Made by a program: the position numbers and the translations under genes. The notes under the pieces were generated by a model. The model searched no databases, had not been told where the DNA came from, and worked only from the letters and a program-made list of their open reading frames with translations. Positions 34,709-42,318 of a stretch of DNA of 64,000 nucleotides are shown here, one piece after another. The DNA comes from Occallatibacter riparius. Lineage in GTDB: Bacteria > Acidobacteriota > Terriglobia > Terriglobales > Acidobacteriaceae. Where the stretch lies: assembly GCF_025264625.1 (NCBI RefSeq), contig NZ_CP093313.1, positions 5,332,001-5,396,000 on the forward strand. Reading direction: 5' to 3'. Numbering within the stretch: position 1 is the first letter of the stretch; each line of letters opens with the position of its first letter.

Positions 34709-35506
34709 TTGAACATACTTTTTGTTGGCGATATTTTCGGGAGCGCGGGGCGACGAATTGTCTCGGAGCACCTGGGACACGTGCGCGAAAACTACGGCGT
34801 TGATTTGACGATCATCAATGCGGAGAATGCCGCGGGCGGGTTCGGCGTGACGCCGGGCATCGCCGAAGATATGTTCGAGCTAGGCGCGGATGTGCTGACG
34901 ACGGGCAATCACGTCTGGGACAAGAAGGAACTGATCGAGTATTTGAACTCGGTTCCGGCCGACAGTCAGGAGAATCCGCGGAGGGTGTTGCGGCCGGTGA
35001 ACTACTATCCCGGGGTGCCCGGGCATGGCGTGTTCGCGGGTGTGACTGCCGGTGGGGTCCCTTACGCGGTTGTGAACCTGATGGGCAAGGTGTTCATGGG
35101 GGGAACGGAGGATCCGTTTCGCGCGATCGACAAGGTGCTGGAGGGTGTGTCGGCCAAGGTGATCGTGATCGACTTTCACGCGGAGGCTACCAGCGAGAAG
35201 GTCGCAATGGGCTGGCATCTGGACGGGCGGGTGACGGCGGTTCTGGGCACGCACACGCATATTCCGACGGCGGATGAGCGGATTCTGCACAAGGGCACGG
35301 CTTACCAGACGGATGTGGGGATGAGCGGGCCGTACGACAGCGTGATCGGGGTTGAGACGGACATGGTGCTGCACCGGTTTCGGACGGGGATGCCGGGGAA
35401 GTTCGAGGCGGCGAAGGGAAATCCGAAGATGTGCGCGGCGCTGATTGAGTGCGATGAGAGAACCGGGCGCGCGAGCTCTATTCGGCGCATCATGCTGGGG
35501 GAATGA
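34709..35506 (+). CDS. YmdB-type metallophosphoesterase (TIGR00282 family)
   Basis: A 265-residue calcineurin-like phosphoesterase. Metal-binding signatures are ILFVGDIFGSAGRR at the start, INAENAAGGFGVT, TTGNHVWDKKE, VDFHAEATSEK and GTHTHIPTADERIL; it ends near TDVGMSGPYDSVIG. YmdB proteins of this family hydrolyse 2',3'-cyclic nucleotides. I prefer the TTG at 34709 because GAGGAG lies 7 nt upstream; an ATG at 34670 has none and would add 13 residues. A strong terminator follows. Confidence 0.88.
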   Translation: MNILFVGDIFGSAGRRIVSEHLGHVRENYGVDLTIINAENAAGGFGVTPGIAEDMFELGADVLTTGNHVWDKKELIEYLNSVPADSQENPRRVLRPVNYYPGVPGHGVFAGVTAGGVPYAVVNLMGKVFMGGTEDPFRAIDKVLEGVSAKVIVIDFHAEATSEKVAMGWHLDGRVTAVLGTHTHIPTADERILHKGTAYQTDVGMSGPYDSVIGVETDMVLHRFRTGMPGKFEAAKGNPKMCAALIECDERTGRASSIRRIMLGE

Positions 35507-35563
35507 TAAAGACAGTGAACAGGCACCAGGGATCAGGGAACAGATAAAACTGAGGCACAGGAA

Positions 35564-35598
35564 AAGGGCAGCCCGTTAGGGGCTGCCCTTAGTTTTTT
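35564..35598 (+). terminator. Rho-independent terminator after the phosphoesterase gene
   Basis: AAGGGCAGCCC (35564-35574) pairs perfectly with GGGCTGCCCTT (35580-35590) and AGTTTTTT follows. With its stem on both strands it could also stop leftward reading from the gene at 35647. Confidence 0.85.
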
Positions 35599-35646
35599 CC
35601 CAGGTAGTTGAATCTGGCGGCTGGTGGCCGCCAGACTGAATTGCGT

Positions 35647-36975
35647 TTAGTGGCGGGGGCGGCGTGCCGCGGGAGCATGGTGAGCCGGCGTAGCCTTCTT
35701 CTTCTCCGCGGGAACGAACTCGCCGTCCTTCAGCACGACCTGCGCCGAGGCAGAGGTGGTGTCAGTGGCGGGGAGTTGCTTGTAGGTGTCGTAGGTGCCC
35801 ACCAGCATCGCATCCGGAGCTGACTTGAACTCGAAACCAGGCTGAACGATCTTCTGTTCGGCTTCGGTCAGGGGCTTCTTCAGGTTGACGATGAAGTCGG
35901 CCTGCTTGGAAGCCTTGGCGTCTTCCGTGACAGCGACCTGAACCTGGTCGGCGGTTGCGGAGATCACGATGCCGGGAACCTGGGTCTGCTTGCCCTGGAG
36001 GACTGCCCACATCTTGTCGGCGTCTTCCTTGGAGCCCACGCCGAGGATGGTTTCCTTATCGGAGAGAGCGAGGGTGTCGAGGTTCGGAGTGGAGGCGATC
36101 AGATCGTGGATCTGCTCCTGCGGGCTCTTGGCCGGAGGCGGATTGTAGTCCGCGGTCGGGAATACGGAGGTCGCAGCCTTAGCCTTGATCTCATCGAGGC
36201 CGTCGAGGCCACCGTGGTACTTCTTGTAGTAATACTCGAGCTTGGGCTCGATCTGCGCCTTGTACTGTGCCGGGGCGAGGGCCCAGACGCGCGCGAAGAA
36301 CCAGATGGCTTGCTTCAGGTCCTGCGAGGAGCCGGGCTGGGCATAGGCCTGGGCGAGCAACAGGGTGTCATTGAGGCCGGTGGACTTTGCTTCGTCCTCG
36401 GAATAGGACTTCAACTCGGTGGTGTACTCCTGCTGGGCAGCCTTGGAGTCCTTCTTGACGGTGTCGTCGAGAGCGATTGCCGAGTGGAAGATGGGGAACG
36501 CGGCGTGGGTCAGCTTGTCCCATTCTGGCTGCGCCATCGCGGCGGGCTTCTGGAGGGCGAGCCCCTTCTGCGCCATGGCAGCCGCATCATCGCATGTGGC
36601 CTGGTCAGAGCCGTTGGCCGCGCTGCACTGCTGCTTCTTGATCACGACCGAGTAGAGGATAGCCTTCAGGTTATTGGGATCAACCTGAAGCAGCTCTCCT
36701 GCATACTTGACCACGGAGGCCTGATCCTGGGCCGCCTGGCTGGCGTCGATCATCTGGTCGAGCACCAGGTTTTTGACTTGGCTCTGCGGATACTGTTTCA
36801 GAAAGCTCTCACCCGCAGCGACTTTCTGTTTGGGATCGTTTTGCGAGCTGAACATCTGGAAAGCGTTGTATTCAGCTGGATCCTTGATGGAAATGTCCTG
36901 GGCATAAACCTTGGGCGCCGGTGCGAGGCTGAGGCTCGCAAGCGCCATCACCGACGCAATGACTAACTTCTTCAT
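35647..36975 (-). CDS. Secreted TPR-like repeat protein of unknown function
   Basis: The 442-residue exported protein has a signal peptide (LVIASVMALASLSLAPAPKVYA). Helical pairs like those in TPR proteins follow (EYNAFQMFSSQNDPKQKVAAGESFLKQYPQSQVKNLVLDQM, DQASVVKYAGELLQVDPNNLKAILYSVVI). Then comes a beta-rich part (VPGIVISATADQVQVAVTEDAKASKQADFIVNLKKP) and a His/Pro/Lys tail with HHAPAARRPRH. Proteins of this layout occur in Acidobacteriota and are of unknown role. The large size and codon use suggest real, well expressed protein. Confidence 0.72.
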   Translation of the reverse strand: MKKLVIASVMALASLSLAPAPKVYAQDISIKDPAEYNAFQMFSSQNDPKQKVAAGESFLKQYPQSQVKNLVLDQMIDASQAAQDQASVVKYAGELLQVDPNNLKAILYSVVIKKQQCSAANGSDQATCDDAAAMAQKGLALQKPAAMAQPEWDKLTHAAFPIFHSAIALDDTVKKDSKAAQQEYTTELKSYSEDEAKSTGLNDTLLLAQAYAQPGSSQDLKQAIWFFARVWALAPAQYKAQIEPKLEYYYKKYHGGLDGLDEIKAKAATSVFPTADYNPPPAKSPQEQIHDLIASTPNLDTLALSDKETILGVGSKEDADKMWAVLQGKQTQVPGIVISATADQVQVAVTEDAKASKQADFIVNLKKPLTEAEQKIVQPGFEFKSAPDAMLVGTYDTYKQLPATDTTSASAQVVLKDGEFVPAEKKKATPAHHAPAARRPRH

Positions 36976-37492
36976 TTAGTGCTCCTGGGAAAATTCAAGA
37001 TGGAAATCGGTCTTCAAGCACTCGCCTGCTGACAAGCAACCGTTCAGAGTATTGCGGTTGTCTGCCCGCGATTGTGAGGAAAGCGTTACCACGGCTCCCG
37101 ATGCGTTGTTGGAAGGATTATAGAAAGGCCTGCCGGGTCTGACAAGGGAACGTGAAGGATAAGAGAGATTTGGCCGCAGTCCGGCTCCGCCGATGGCAGC
37201 GCCGCCGGTCCCGTGCGACGGTGCCGGGGAGGGCTCGCCGCTAACCACAATGGTCCGGAACCACTCGTTCGTTCCAGAGTTCTTCATACCGAATCGTTCG
37301 CAGAACACAGGCCAATCATTTCGCAGAGGTCCTGGCTGGCTGACATGTTTTGCGAACTGTACCCCCGACTGCCCCCTTGGCTTTGCATCACCAGGCCAAT
37401 CTTCGCCGAGCATACTGGCTTAGACACCAAGGGAGCAACAACAGTTCCCATCCGTTTGGATGAGTCGCACAGCGAATTGTTTGTGTGGCTTT
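36976..37492. other. Gap of 517 bp
   Basis: This separates the leftward genes at 35647 and 37493. A rightward frame near 37350 reads as plausible protein for about 60 codons but has no ribosome binding site and runs into metX from the wrong side. I see no repeat or structured RNA and call it noncoding. The promoter of the gene at 35647 should lie at its left end. Confidence 0.4.
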
Positions 37493-38668
37493 CTATTGGA
37501 GCAGCCGAAGTAGTTCCGTCTGTTCGGCTAGAAAGGCGTCGTGGCCGTGGTCGCTGACCATTTCGCGGTACTCGGCGTGGACGCCGGCGGCGCGGATGGT
37601 TTCGGCGAATTCCCTGACCGAATCGGGCGGAAAGAGCGTGTCAGAACTGATGCCGATGAAGGTGAGGCGGGCTTTGATCTGGCCGAAGATCTCATGGGCA
37701 GACCGGCCGCCGCGCAGCGGGTCCCAGGTGTCCATGGTGCGGAGGATGGCGAGATAGGAGTTGGCGTCGAAGCGATCGACGAAGCGGCGTCCCTGCTCGT
37801 CGAGATAGCCCGCGATGTCAAAGCGTCCGCCGATGAGACCGCCGCCGCAGTCGTCGAGGCCCCAGGGGTCTTCGCCGTTGCGGTTGGGGTTGCGGGCGAA
37901 ACGCTCGTTGAACAGCGGCGCGGACTTGTAACTGAGCATGGCGATCTGGCGGGCCAGCGAGAGTCCGCGGGTGGGTGGCTTCTGGGGAAGGTAGTTCCCT
38001 TCCACCCACTCGGGGTCGCGCAGGATGGCCTGCCGCTGAAGGTGATTCAGCGCAATTCCCATGGCTCCGAGCGGCGCCACGCCGATGACGACGGCGCGCT
38101 CTACGCGGTCGGGAAAGAGAGCGGTCCACTCGAGAGCCTGCATTCCACCCATGGAACCGCCCATAACCAGGCGTAGACGGCGGACACCTAAGGAATCGAG
38201 GAGGCGGGATTGGGCGCGGACGTTGTCGGCGATGGAGATGAGGGGAAATTCGGGGCCGTAGAGGGAGCCGGTTTCAGGATTGACGGAGAGAGGACCTGTC
38301 GAGCCATAACACGACCCGAGCAGGTTGATACATATAACGAAGTCGTGATCGAGGGACAACACTGCGCCGGGCGCGAAGACCTCAGGCCACCACTGGTGCA
38401 CCAGCGCCGACCCCGAGAGCGCATGGCAGACCAGAACCGCATTGTCGCGCGCGGCGTTCAGTCGGCCGTACACCGCGTAGTGCAGCGTAAGGCCAGAGAG
38501 CGTGCGTCCGCACTCGAGCATGAAGTGCTCGTCGATCACGAAGTCGCCTTCGTAGGTCGGAGTGGGAGGGGCGGGGCGCGATGGTTTCGGCTCGGCTGGT
38601 GTGTCGGCCGCGGCCTGCGCGCTGCCCGCCTCTTCGGCGGTTTTCTGGCCCTGGGACATTACTGTCAT
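37493..38668 (-). CDS. metX: Homoserine O-acetyltransferase
   Basis: A 391-residue alpha/beta hydrolase-fold enzyme that acetylates homoserine for methionine synthesis. The nucleophile Ser172 is in LVMGGSMGGMQALEW, and the end has the acid and base parts (TLFPPDSVREFAETI and SDHGHDAFL). GYGSTGPLSVN-like CYGSTGPLSVNPETG is a family motif near 120-134. The start overlaps the metY stop by 4 nt (ATGA). The first 40 residues are low-complexity (Ala, Glu, Pro) and not conserved. With metY it makes O-acetylhomoserine and then homocysteine. Confidence 0.92.
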   Translation of the reverse strand: MTVMSQGQKTAEEAGSAQAAADTPAEPKPSRPAPPTPTYEGDFVIDEHFMLECGRTLSGLTLHYAVYGRLNAARDNAVLVCHALSGSALVHQWWPEVFAPGAVLSLDHDFVICINLLGSCYGSTGPLSVNPETGSLYGPEFPLISIADNVRAQSRLLDSLGVRRLRLVMGGSMGGMQALEWTALFPDRVERAVVIGVAPLGAMGIALNHLQRQAILRDPEWVEGNYLPQKPPTRGLSLARQIAMLSYKSAPLFNERFARNPNRNGEDPWGLDDCGGGLIGGRFDIAGYLDEQGRRFVDRFDANSYLAILRTMDTWDPLRGGRSAHEIFGQIKARLTFIGISSDTLFPPDSVREFAETIRAAGVHAEYREMVSDHGHDAFLAEQTELLRLLQ

Positions 38669-40002
38669 TGTGCCTTATGACCCGCCGCCGCTGTCTCACC
38701 TTCGAAGGCGGTTCCGTTGGCAGCTTCAATGGCCTGATCGATATCGCCGAGGATGTCGCGGATATCTTCAATGCCGATGGAAAGCCGCACCAGTTCTGGG
38801 GTTACTCCGGCAGCGCGCTGTTCTTCGTCGGATAGCTGCTGGTGGGTGGTGGATGCCGGGTGGATGACGAGAGACTTGGCGTCGCCGATGTTGGCCACCA
38901 GGGAGAAGAGCTCGAGTGAGTTGATGAACTTCTTCCCTGCTTCGTAGCCGCCCTTGATGCCGAAGGTAAGCAGCGCTCCCTGGCCATTGGGCAGATAGGT
39001 CTTCGCACGCTGGTGCCACTTGCTCGACTCGAGACCGGGATAGCGTACCCACTCCACGCCCGGATGCGCTTCAAGATGGCGCGCAACCGCGAGTGCGTTC
39101 TGCGAGTGCCGTTCCATGCGCAGGTGCAGGGTCTCGATGCCTTGAAGGATGAGGAAGGCATTGAACGGCGAGAGTGCCGCACCGGTGTCACGCAGGCCCT
39201 GGATGCGGGCCTTGAGGATGAACGAGAGGGGGCCGAAGGTGTCCCAGTAGGAAAGACCGTGATACGACGGATCGGGCTCGACAAACTCCTTGAATCGGCC
39301 TGACGCCTTCCAGTCGAACTTGCCGGCATCGACGATGACGCCGCCAATGCTGTTGCCGTGGCCGCCCAGGAACTTTGTCGCCGAGTTGATCACGATGTCC
39401 GCGCCATGCTCGATGGGGCGCAGAAGTGCCGCGGAAGTGGCGGTGTTGTCGATGATCAGGGGCAGACCGTTCTCGTGGGCGATCTCAGCCAGCTTCGCGA
39501 TGTCGGTCACGTCGAGTTTGGGGTTGCCGAGGGTTTCGGCATAGACCGCGCGCGTTTTGTCGCTGATGGCGGCGCGCAGGCCGTCGAAGTCATCGGAGTC
39601 GACGAACTTGACGTTGATTCCGAGGCGCGGCAGCGTGTAGTGGAAGAGGTTGTAGGTGCCGCCGTAGAGCGAGGTGGTGGAGATGATTTCGTCGCCACCT
39701 GCGGCGAGCGTTGTGATGGTGAGCGTCTCGGCCGCCTGCCCCGACGCAACCGCAAGCCCAGCCGCGCCGCCTTCGAGGGCGGCCACGCGCTTCTCGAACA
39801 CATCGGTGGTGGGGTTCATGATGCGGGTGTAGATGTTGCCGAATTCCTGAAGGGCGAAGAGGCGGCCGGCGTGATCGGCATCCTGGAACAGGTAGGACGT
39901 GGTCTGATAGATGGGCACCGCGCGGGACCCGGTGGCAGGATCGGGGGTTTGTCCGGCATGCACGGCAAGGGTGGCAAGCTGTTGCTTTTTTTCCTCAGGC
40001 AT
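38665..40002 (-). CDS. metY: O-acetylhomoserine sulfhydrylase
   Basis: A 445-residue Cys/Met-metabolism PLP enzyme that makes homocysteine from O-acetylhomoserine and sulfide. The PLP lysine is Lys210 in INSATKFLGGHGNSIGG; YTRIMNPTTDVFEKRVAALEGG (about 58-79) and the end (SLELFSLVANIGDAKSLVIHPASTTHQQL) are family motifs. It is first in the metY-metX pair. The 200 bp upstream contain a candidate structured leader (see the hairpin at 40110). The organism probably uses direct sulfhydrylation to build methionine. Confidence 0.93.
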   Translation of the reverse strand: MPEEKKQQLATLAVHAGQTPDPATGSRAVPIYQTTSYLFQDADHAGRLFALQEFGNIYTRIMNPTTDVFEKRVAALEGGAAGLAVASGQAAETLTITTLAAGGDEIISTTSLYGGTYNLFHYTLPRLGINVKFVDSDDFDGLRAAISDKTRAVYAETLGNPKLDVTDIAKLAEIAHENGLPLIIDNTATSAALLRPIEHGADIVINSATKFLGGHGNSIGGVIVDAGKFDWKASGRFKEFVEPDPSYHGLSYWDTFGPLSFILKARIQGLRDTGAALSPFNAFLILQGIETLHLRMERHSQNALAVARHLEAHPGVEWVRYPGLESSKWHQRAKTYLPNGQGALLTFGIKGGYEAGKKFINSLELFSLVANIGDAKSLVIHPASTTHQQLSDEEQRAAGVTPELVRLSIGIEDIRDILGDIDQAIEAANGTAFEGETAAAGHKAQ

Positions 40003-40109
40003 TCTTCTCGCTCCTTCAATCAGTGGTTGGGCGTGGGTTCATAGGGGGAAGCCACGGCGCCGGATCTCGGTATGGGTGCTCGCGTTGGGGATTTGGGCGC
40101 AAACAACTC

Positions 40110-40135
40110 GGCCCGAATCCTATCGGACCCGGGCC
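40110..40135 (-). promoter_or_regulatory. Strong hairpin in the metY leader, possible regulatory RNA
   Basis: Read leftward, GGCCCG pairs with CGGGCC, and GTCC with GGAT (one G-U), around a GATA loop. It lies about 110 bp before the metY start and is preceded by a GCGG-TAAC-GC hairpin and a CTGAGACCCGAA block. I compared it by eye with SAM-I, SAM-II, SAH, TPP and cobalamin riboswitch motifs and it fits none of them well. Confidence 0.4.
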
Positions 40136-40309
40136 GCTTGCTCAAGATCGTCTGCGTTACCGCATTCGGGTCTCAGCCGCACGGACGGGTCCGCCGCTCA
40201 TGCACATACACATGGCCATGGCCATGGCCTCCCGCGCGTGATTGCTGTTGGTTCGCATCGCCTTTGAGTATCAGGGTGCGCCTGTCAGCGTGTCAAATGG
40301 GCAGTTGCT

Positions 40310-40436
40310 TCACTCCCCGGTCCCCAAAGGCGAGGGACCGGGGGCACCCAGGGGAAAAGCGGGTTCTTCGCCTTCGGCTCAGATTGACAAATTTGTGGGG
40401 CGGGAACAGCAGATTCCCTTCGGGAATGACAGCAAG
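40310..40436. repeat. Cluster of intergenic repeats before the esterase gene
   Basis: Two units follow one another: the GGTCCCC/GGGACC hairpin with a GGGGCACCC tail (40310-40352), as at 31690, and the reverse complement of the GTCATTCCC unit (40405-40430), as at 2381. The rest of this 567-bp gap up to 40569 has no gene. The last bases before 40570 contain the GGAGG ribosome binding site of the esterase. Confidence 0.65.
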
Positions 40437-40569
40437 AAAAGCAAAGGCAAAAGCAGCTGTGACAGCAGAGCGGGTGCGCGAAATTCACTGCTTCGTTTGC
40501 ACTTCAATAGGTCGTATTCCGATTGGTCCGAGTAGTATGGTTTCCGTTCCAAGACCAGTGGAGGATTGA

Positions 40570-42243
40570 ATGCTGTCTCGCCGTAGTCTTCTCACCAATT
40601 CTGCCCTTGCCGCTGCCGCCGGGGCGCTGCCTCGCGCGGGCCATGCCCTTGCCGACTATCCCGCAGCCGCGCCGGCCACCGGCGACCGGGTTGTAGCAAA
40701 TGCCGATTACGCCGTTGTTGAAACCGCATCGGGCAAGGTACGCGGCTCCTCACGCAACGGCATCTTCACGTTCAAAGGAATTCCGTATGCGGCGACGACG
40801 GCTGGCGCTGCGCGGTTTATGCCGCCGCAGAAGCCGAAGCCCTGGACGGCAGTGCGCAGTTCCCTCACCTATGGGCAGGTGTGCCCGCAGCCCGCACGCA
40901 CAGGCTGGGCGAATGACGAGGAAGCATGGCTGTTCAATTGGGATGACGGCCAGCCGGGCGAGGACTGCCTGCGCGTGAACGTGTGGTCACCGGGGCTGGA
41001 CCACCGCAAGCGGCCAGTGATGGTGTGGCTGCACGGCGGCGGATACACCGCGGGATCGGGACAGGAGCTGCCTTCGTACGACGGCGAGAACCTGAGCCGC
41101 CGCGGGGACGTGGTGGTGGTCAGCATCAATCATCGGCTGAACGTGTTCGGCTATCTGAATCTGACGGAGTACGGATCGCAGTACGCCGACTCCGCGAATG
41201 TGGGGATGCTGGACATTGTCGCCGCGCTGGAGTGGGTTCGCGACAACATCGGGAACTTCGGCGGCGATCCCGGGACCGTGTTGATTTTCGGGCAGTCGGG
41301 TGGGGGTGGCAAGGTCTCGACTTTGATGGCGATGCCTGCGGCGAAGGGGCTGTTTCATCGCGCGATTGTGGAGAGCGGATCAACACTTCGCGTGGGGAAC
41401 GAAGAGGTTTCGCGCGCTACTGCTGCCGCGCTGCTGAAGGAGCTGAACCTGGATAAGGGTTCCGTGGAGAAGCTGCACGAGATTCCTATTGCGGATCTGG
41501 AAGCTGCGGCGGTGAAGGTTACGAGGGCGCCGCGGTTGACGGGGGTGGTCAATTTTCGCAGCATGTCAGAGCGGCCGGGTTGGTATCCGGTGATGGACGG
41601 GCGCGTTGTTGCACAGCATCCGTTTGATCCGCAGGCATCGCCACTGTCAGCGTCCGTACCGCTGCTAGCGGGAAGCACGCTGAATGAGTTCACCAACGCG
41701 ATCGGCCGGCCTGAAGCGTTCGAGATGACGAAGGAGGAGTTGGAGAAGCGCGCTGCCGATGCGTACAAGGAGCGCGGCGGGCAGGTGATCGCGTCGTATA
41801 AGCAGCTCTATCCGAATGCGAATCCGTTCCAGTTGTGGAGCGTGATTGCGACGTCGGGCGTAAGGCGCAATGTGGTGGAGCAGTGCAAGCAAAAGGCCGC
41901 GCAGAAAGCCGCTCCTGCTTACTGCTACCAGTTTGCGTGGCAGACTCCGGTGCTGAACGGGCGGCCCATGGCGTTCCACTGCTCGGAGATTGCATTTGTG
42001 TTCAACAACACGACGCGGTGCGATCGCATGACGGGCGACGGCGAGGCGGCGCGCGCGCTGGCGGAAAAGATGAGCGACGCGTGGATTGCTTTCGCGCGCA
42101 CGGGCGATCCGAATGTGAAGGGCCTGCCAAAGTGGAAGCCCTTCAGCGAGGCCGATCGCACAACGATGATCTTCAACGACAAGTGCGAGGCCAAGGACAA
42201 CCTTGATACCGAGCAACTGAAGCTGACTGAGCCTAAGAGCTGA
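40570..42243 (+). CDS. Carboxylesterase type B (para-nitrobenzyl esterase-like), Tat-exported
   Basis: A 557-residue alpha/beta-hydrolase of the type B carboxylesterase family. It opens with a Tat signal (MLSRRSLLTNSALAAAAGALP). The nucleophile elbow is FGQSGGGGKVS, the oxyanion loop is VMVWLHGGGYTAGSG, and the family end is FHCSEIAFVFNN with the catalytic His. Twin arginine export suggests that it works in the periplasm or outside. It has GGAGG 5 nt before the start. The substrate cannot be said. Confidence 0.88.
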   Translation: MLSRRSLLTNSALAAAAGALPRAGHALADYPAAAPATGDRVVANADYAVVETASGKVRGSSRNGIFTFKGIPYAATTAGAARFMPPQKPKPWTAVRSSLTYGQVCPQPARTGWANDEEAWLFNWDDGQPGEDCLRVNVWSPGLDHRKRPVMVWLHGGGYTAGSGQELPSYDGENLSRRGDVVVVSINHRLNVFGYLNLTEYGSQYADSANVGMLDIVAALEWVRDNIGNFGGDPGTVLIFGQSGGGGKVSTLMAMPAAKGLFHRAIVESGSTLRVGNEEVSRATAAALLKELNLDKGSVEKLHEIPIADLEAAAVKVTRAPRLTGVVNFRSMSERPGWYPVMDGRVVAQHPFDPQASPLSASVPLLAGSTLNEFTNAIGRPEAFEMTKEELEKRAADAYKERGGQVIASYKQLYPNANPFQLWSVIATSGVRRNVVEQCKQKAAQKAAPAYCYQFAWQTPVLNGRPMAFHCSEIAFVFNNTTRCDRMTGDGEAARALAEKMSDAWIAFARTGDPNVKGLPKWKPFSEADRTTMIFNDKCEAKDNLDTEQLKLTEPKS

Positions 42244-42318
42244 CGAATGCTTCTGCGATAAAGCGAAGGCGGCGCCCGTGATGCGCGGTAGGTGCAGTAC
42301 CGGTACAATTCTGGCAAC

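Noticed and set aside
32819..34780. Leftward frame of 653 codons opposite lysS
   Set aside because: It is the antisense of lysS, rich in Arg/Gln/His, with no motif; the lysS motifs leave no doubt about the true strand.
37213..37557. Rightward frame in the gap between 36976 and 37492
   Set aside because: About 60 codons read like protein, but there is no ribosome binding site or known motif and the frame runs into metX on the opposite strand. It may be a relic, but that cannot be supported.
40003..40210. SAM, TPP or cobalamin riboswitch before metY
   Set aside because: A CTGAGA block and hairpins are present, but the conserved cores of these classes are missing. It is reported only as an unassigned structured leader.
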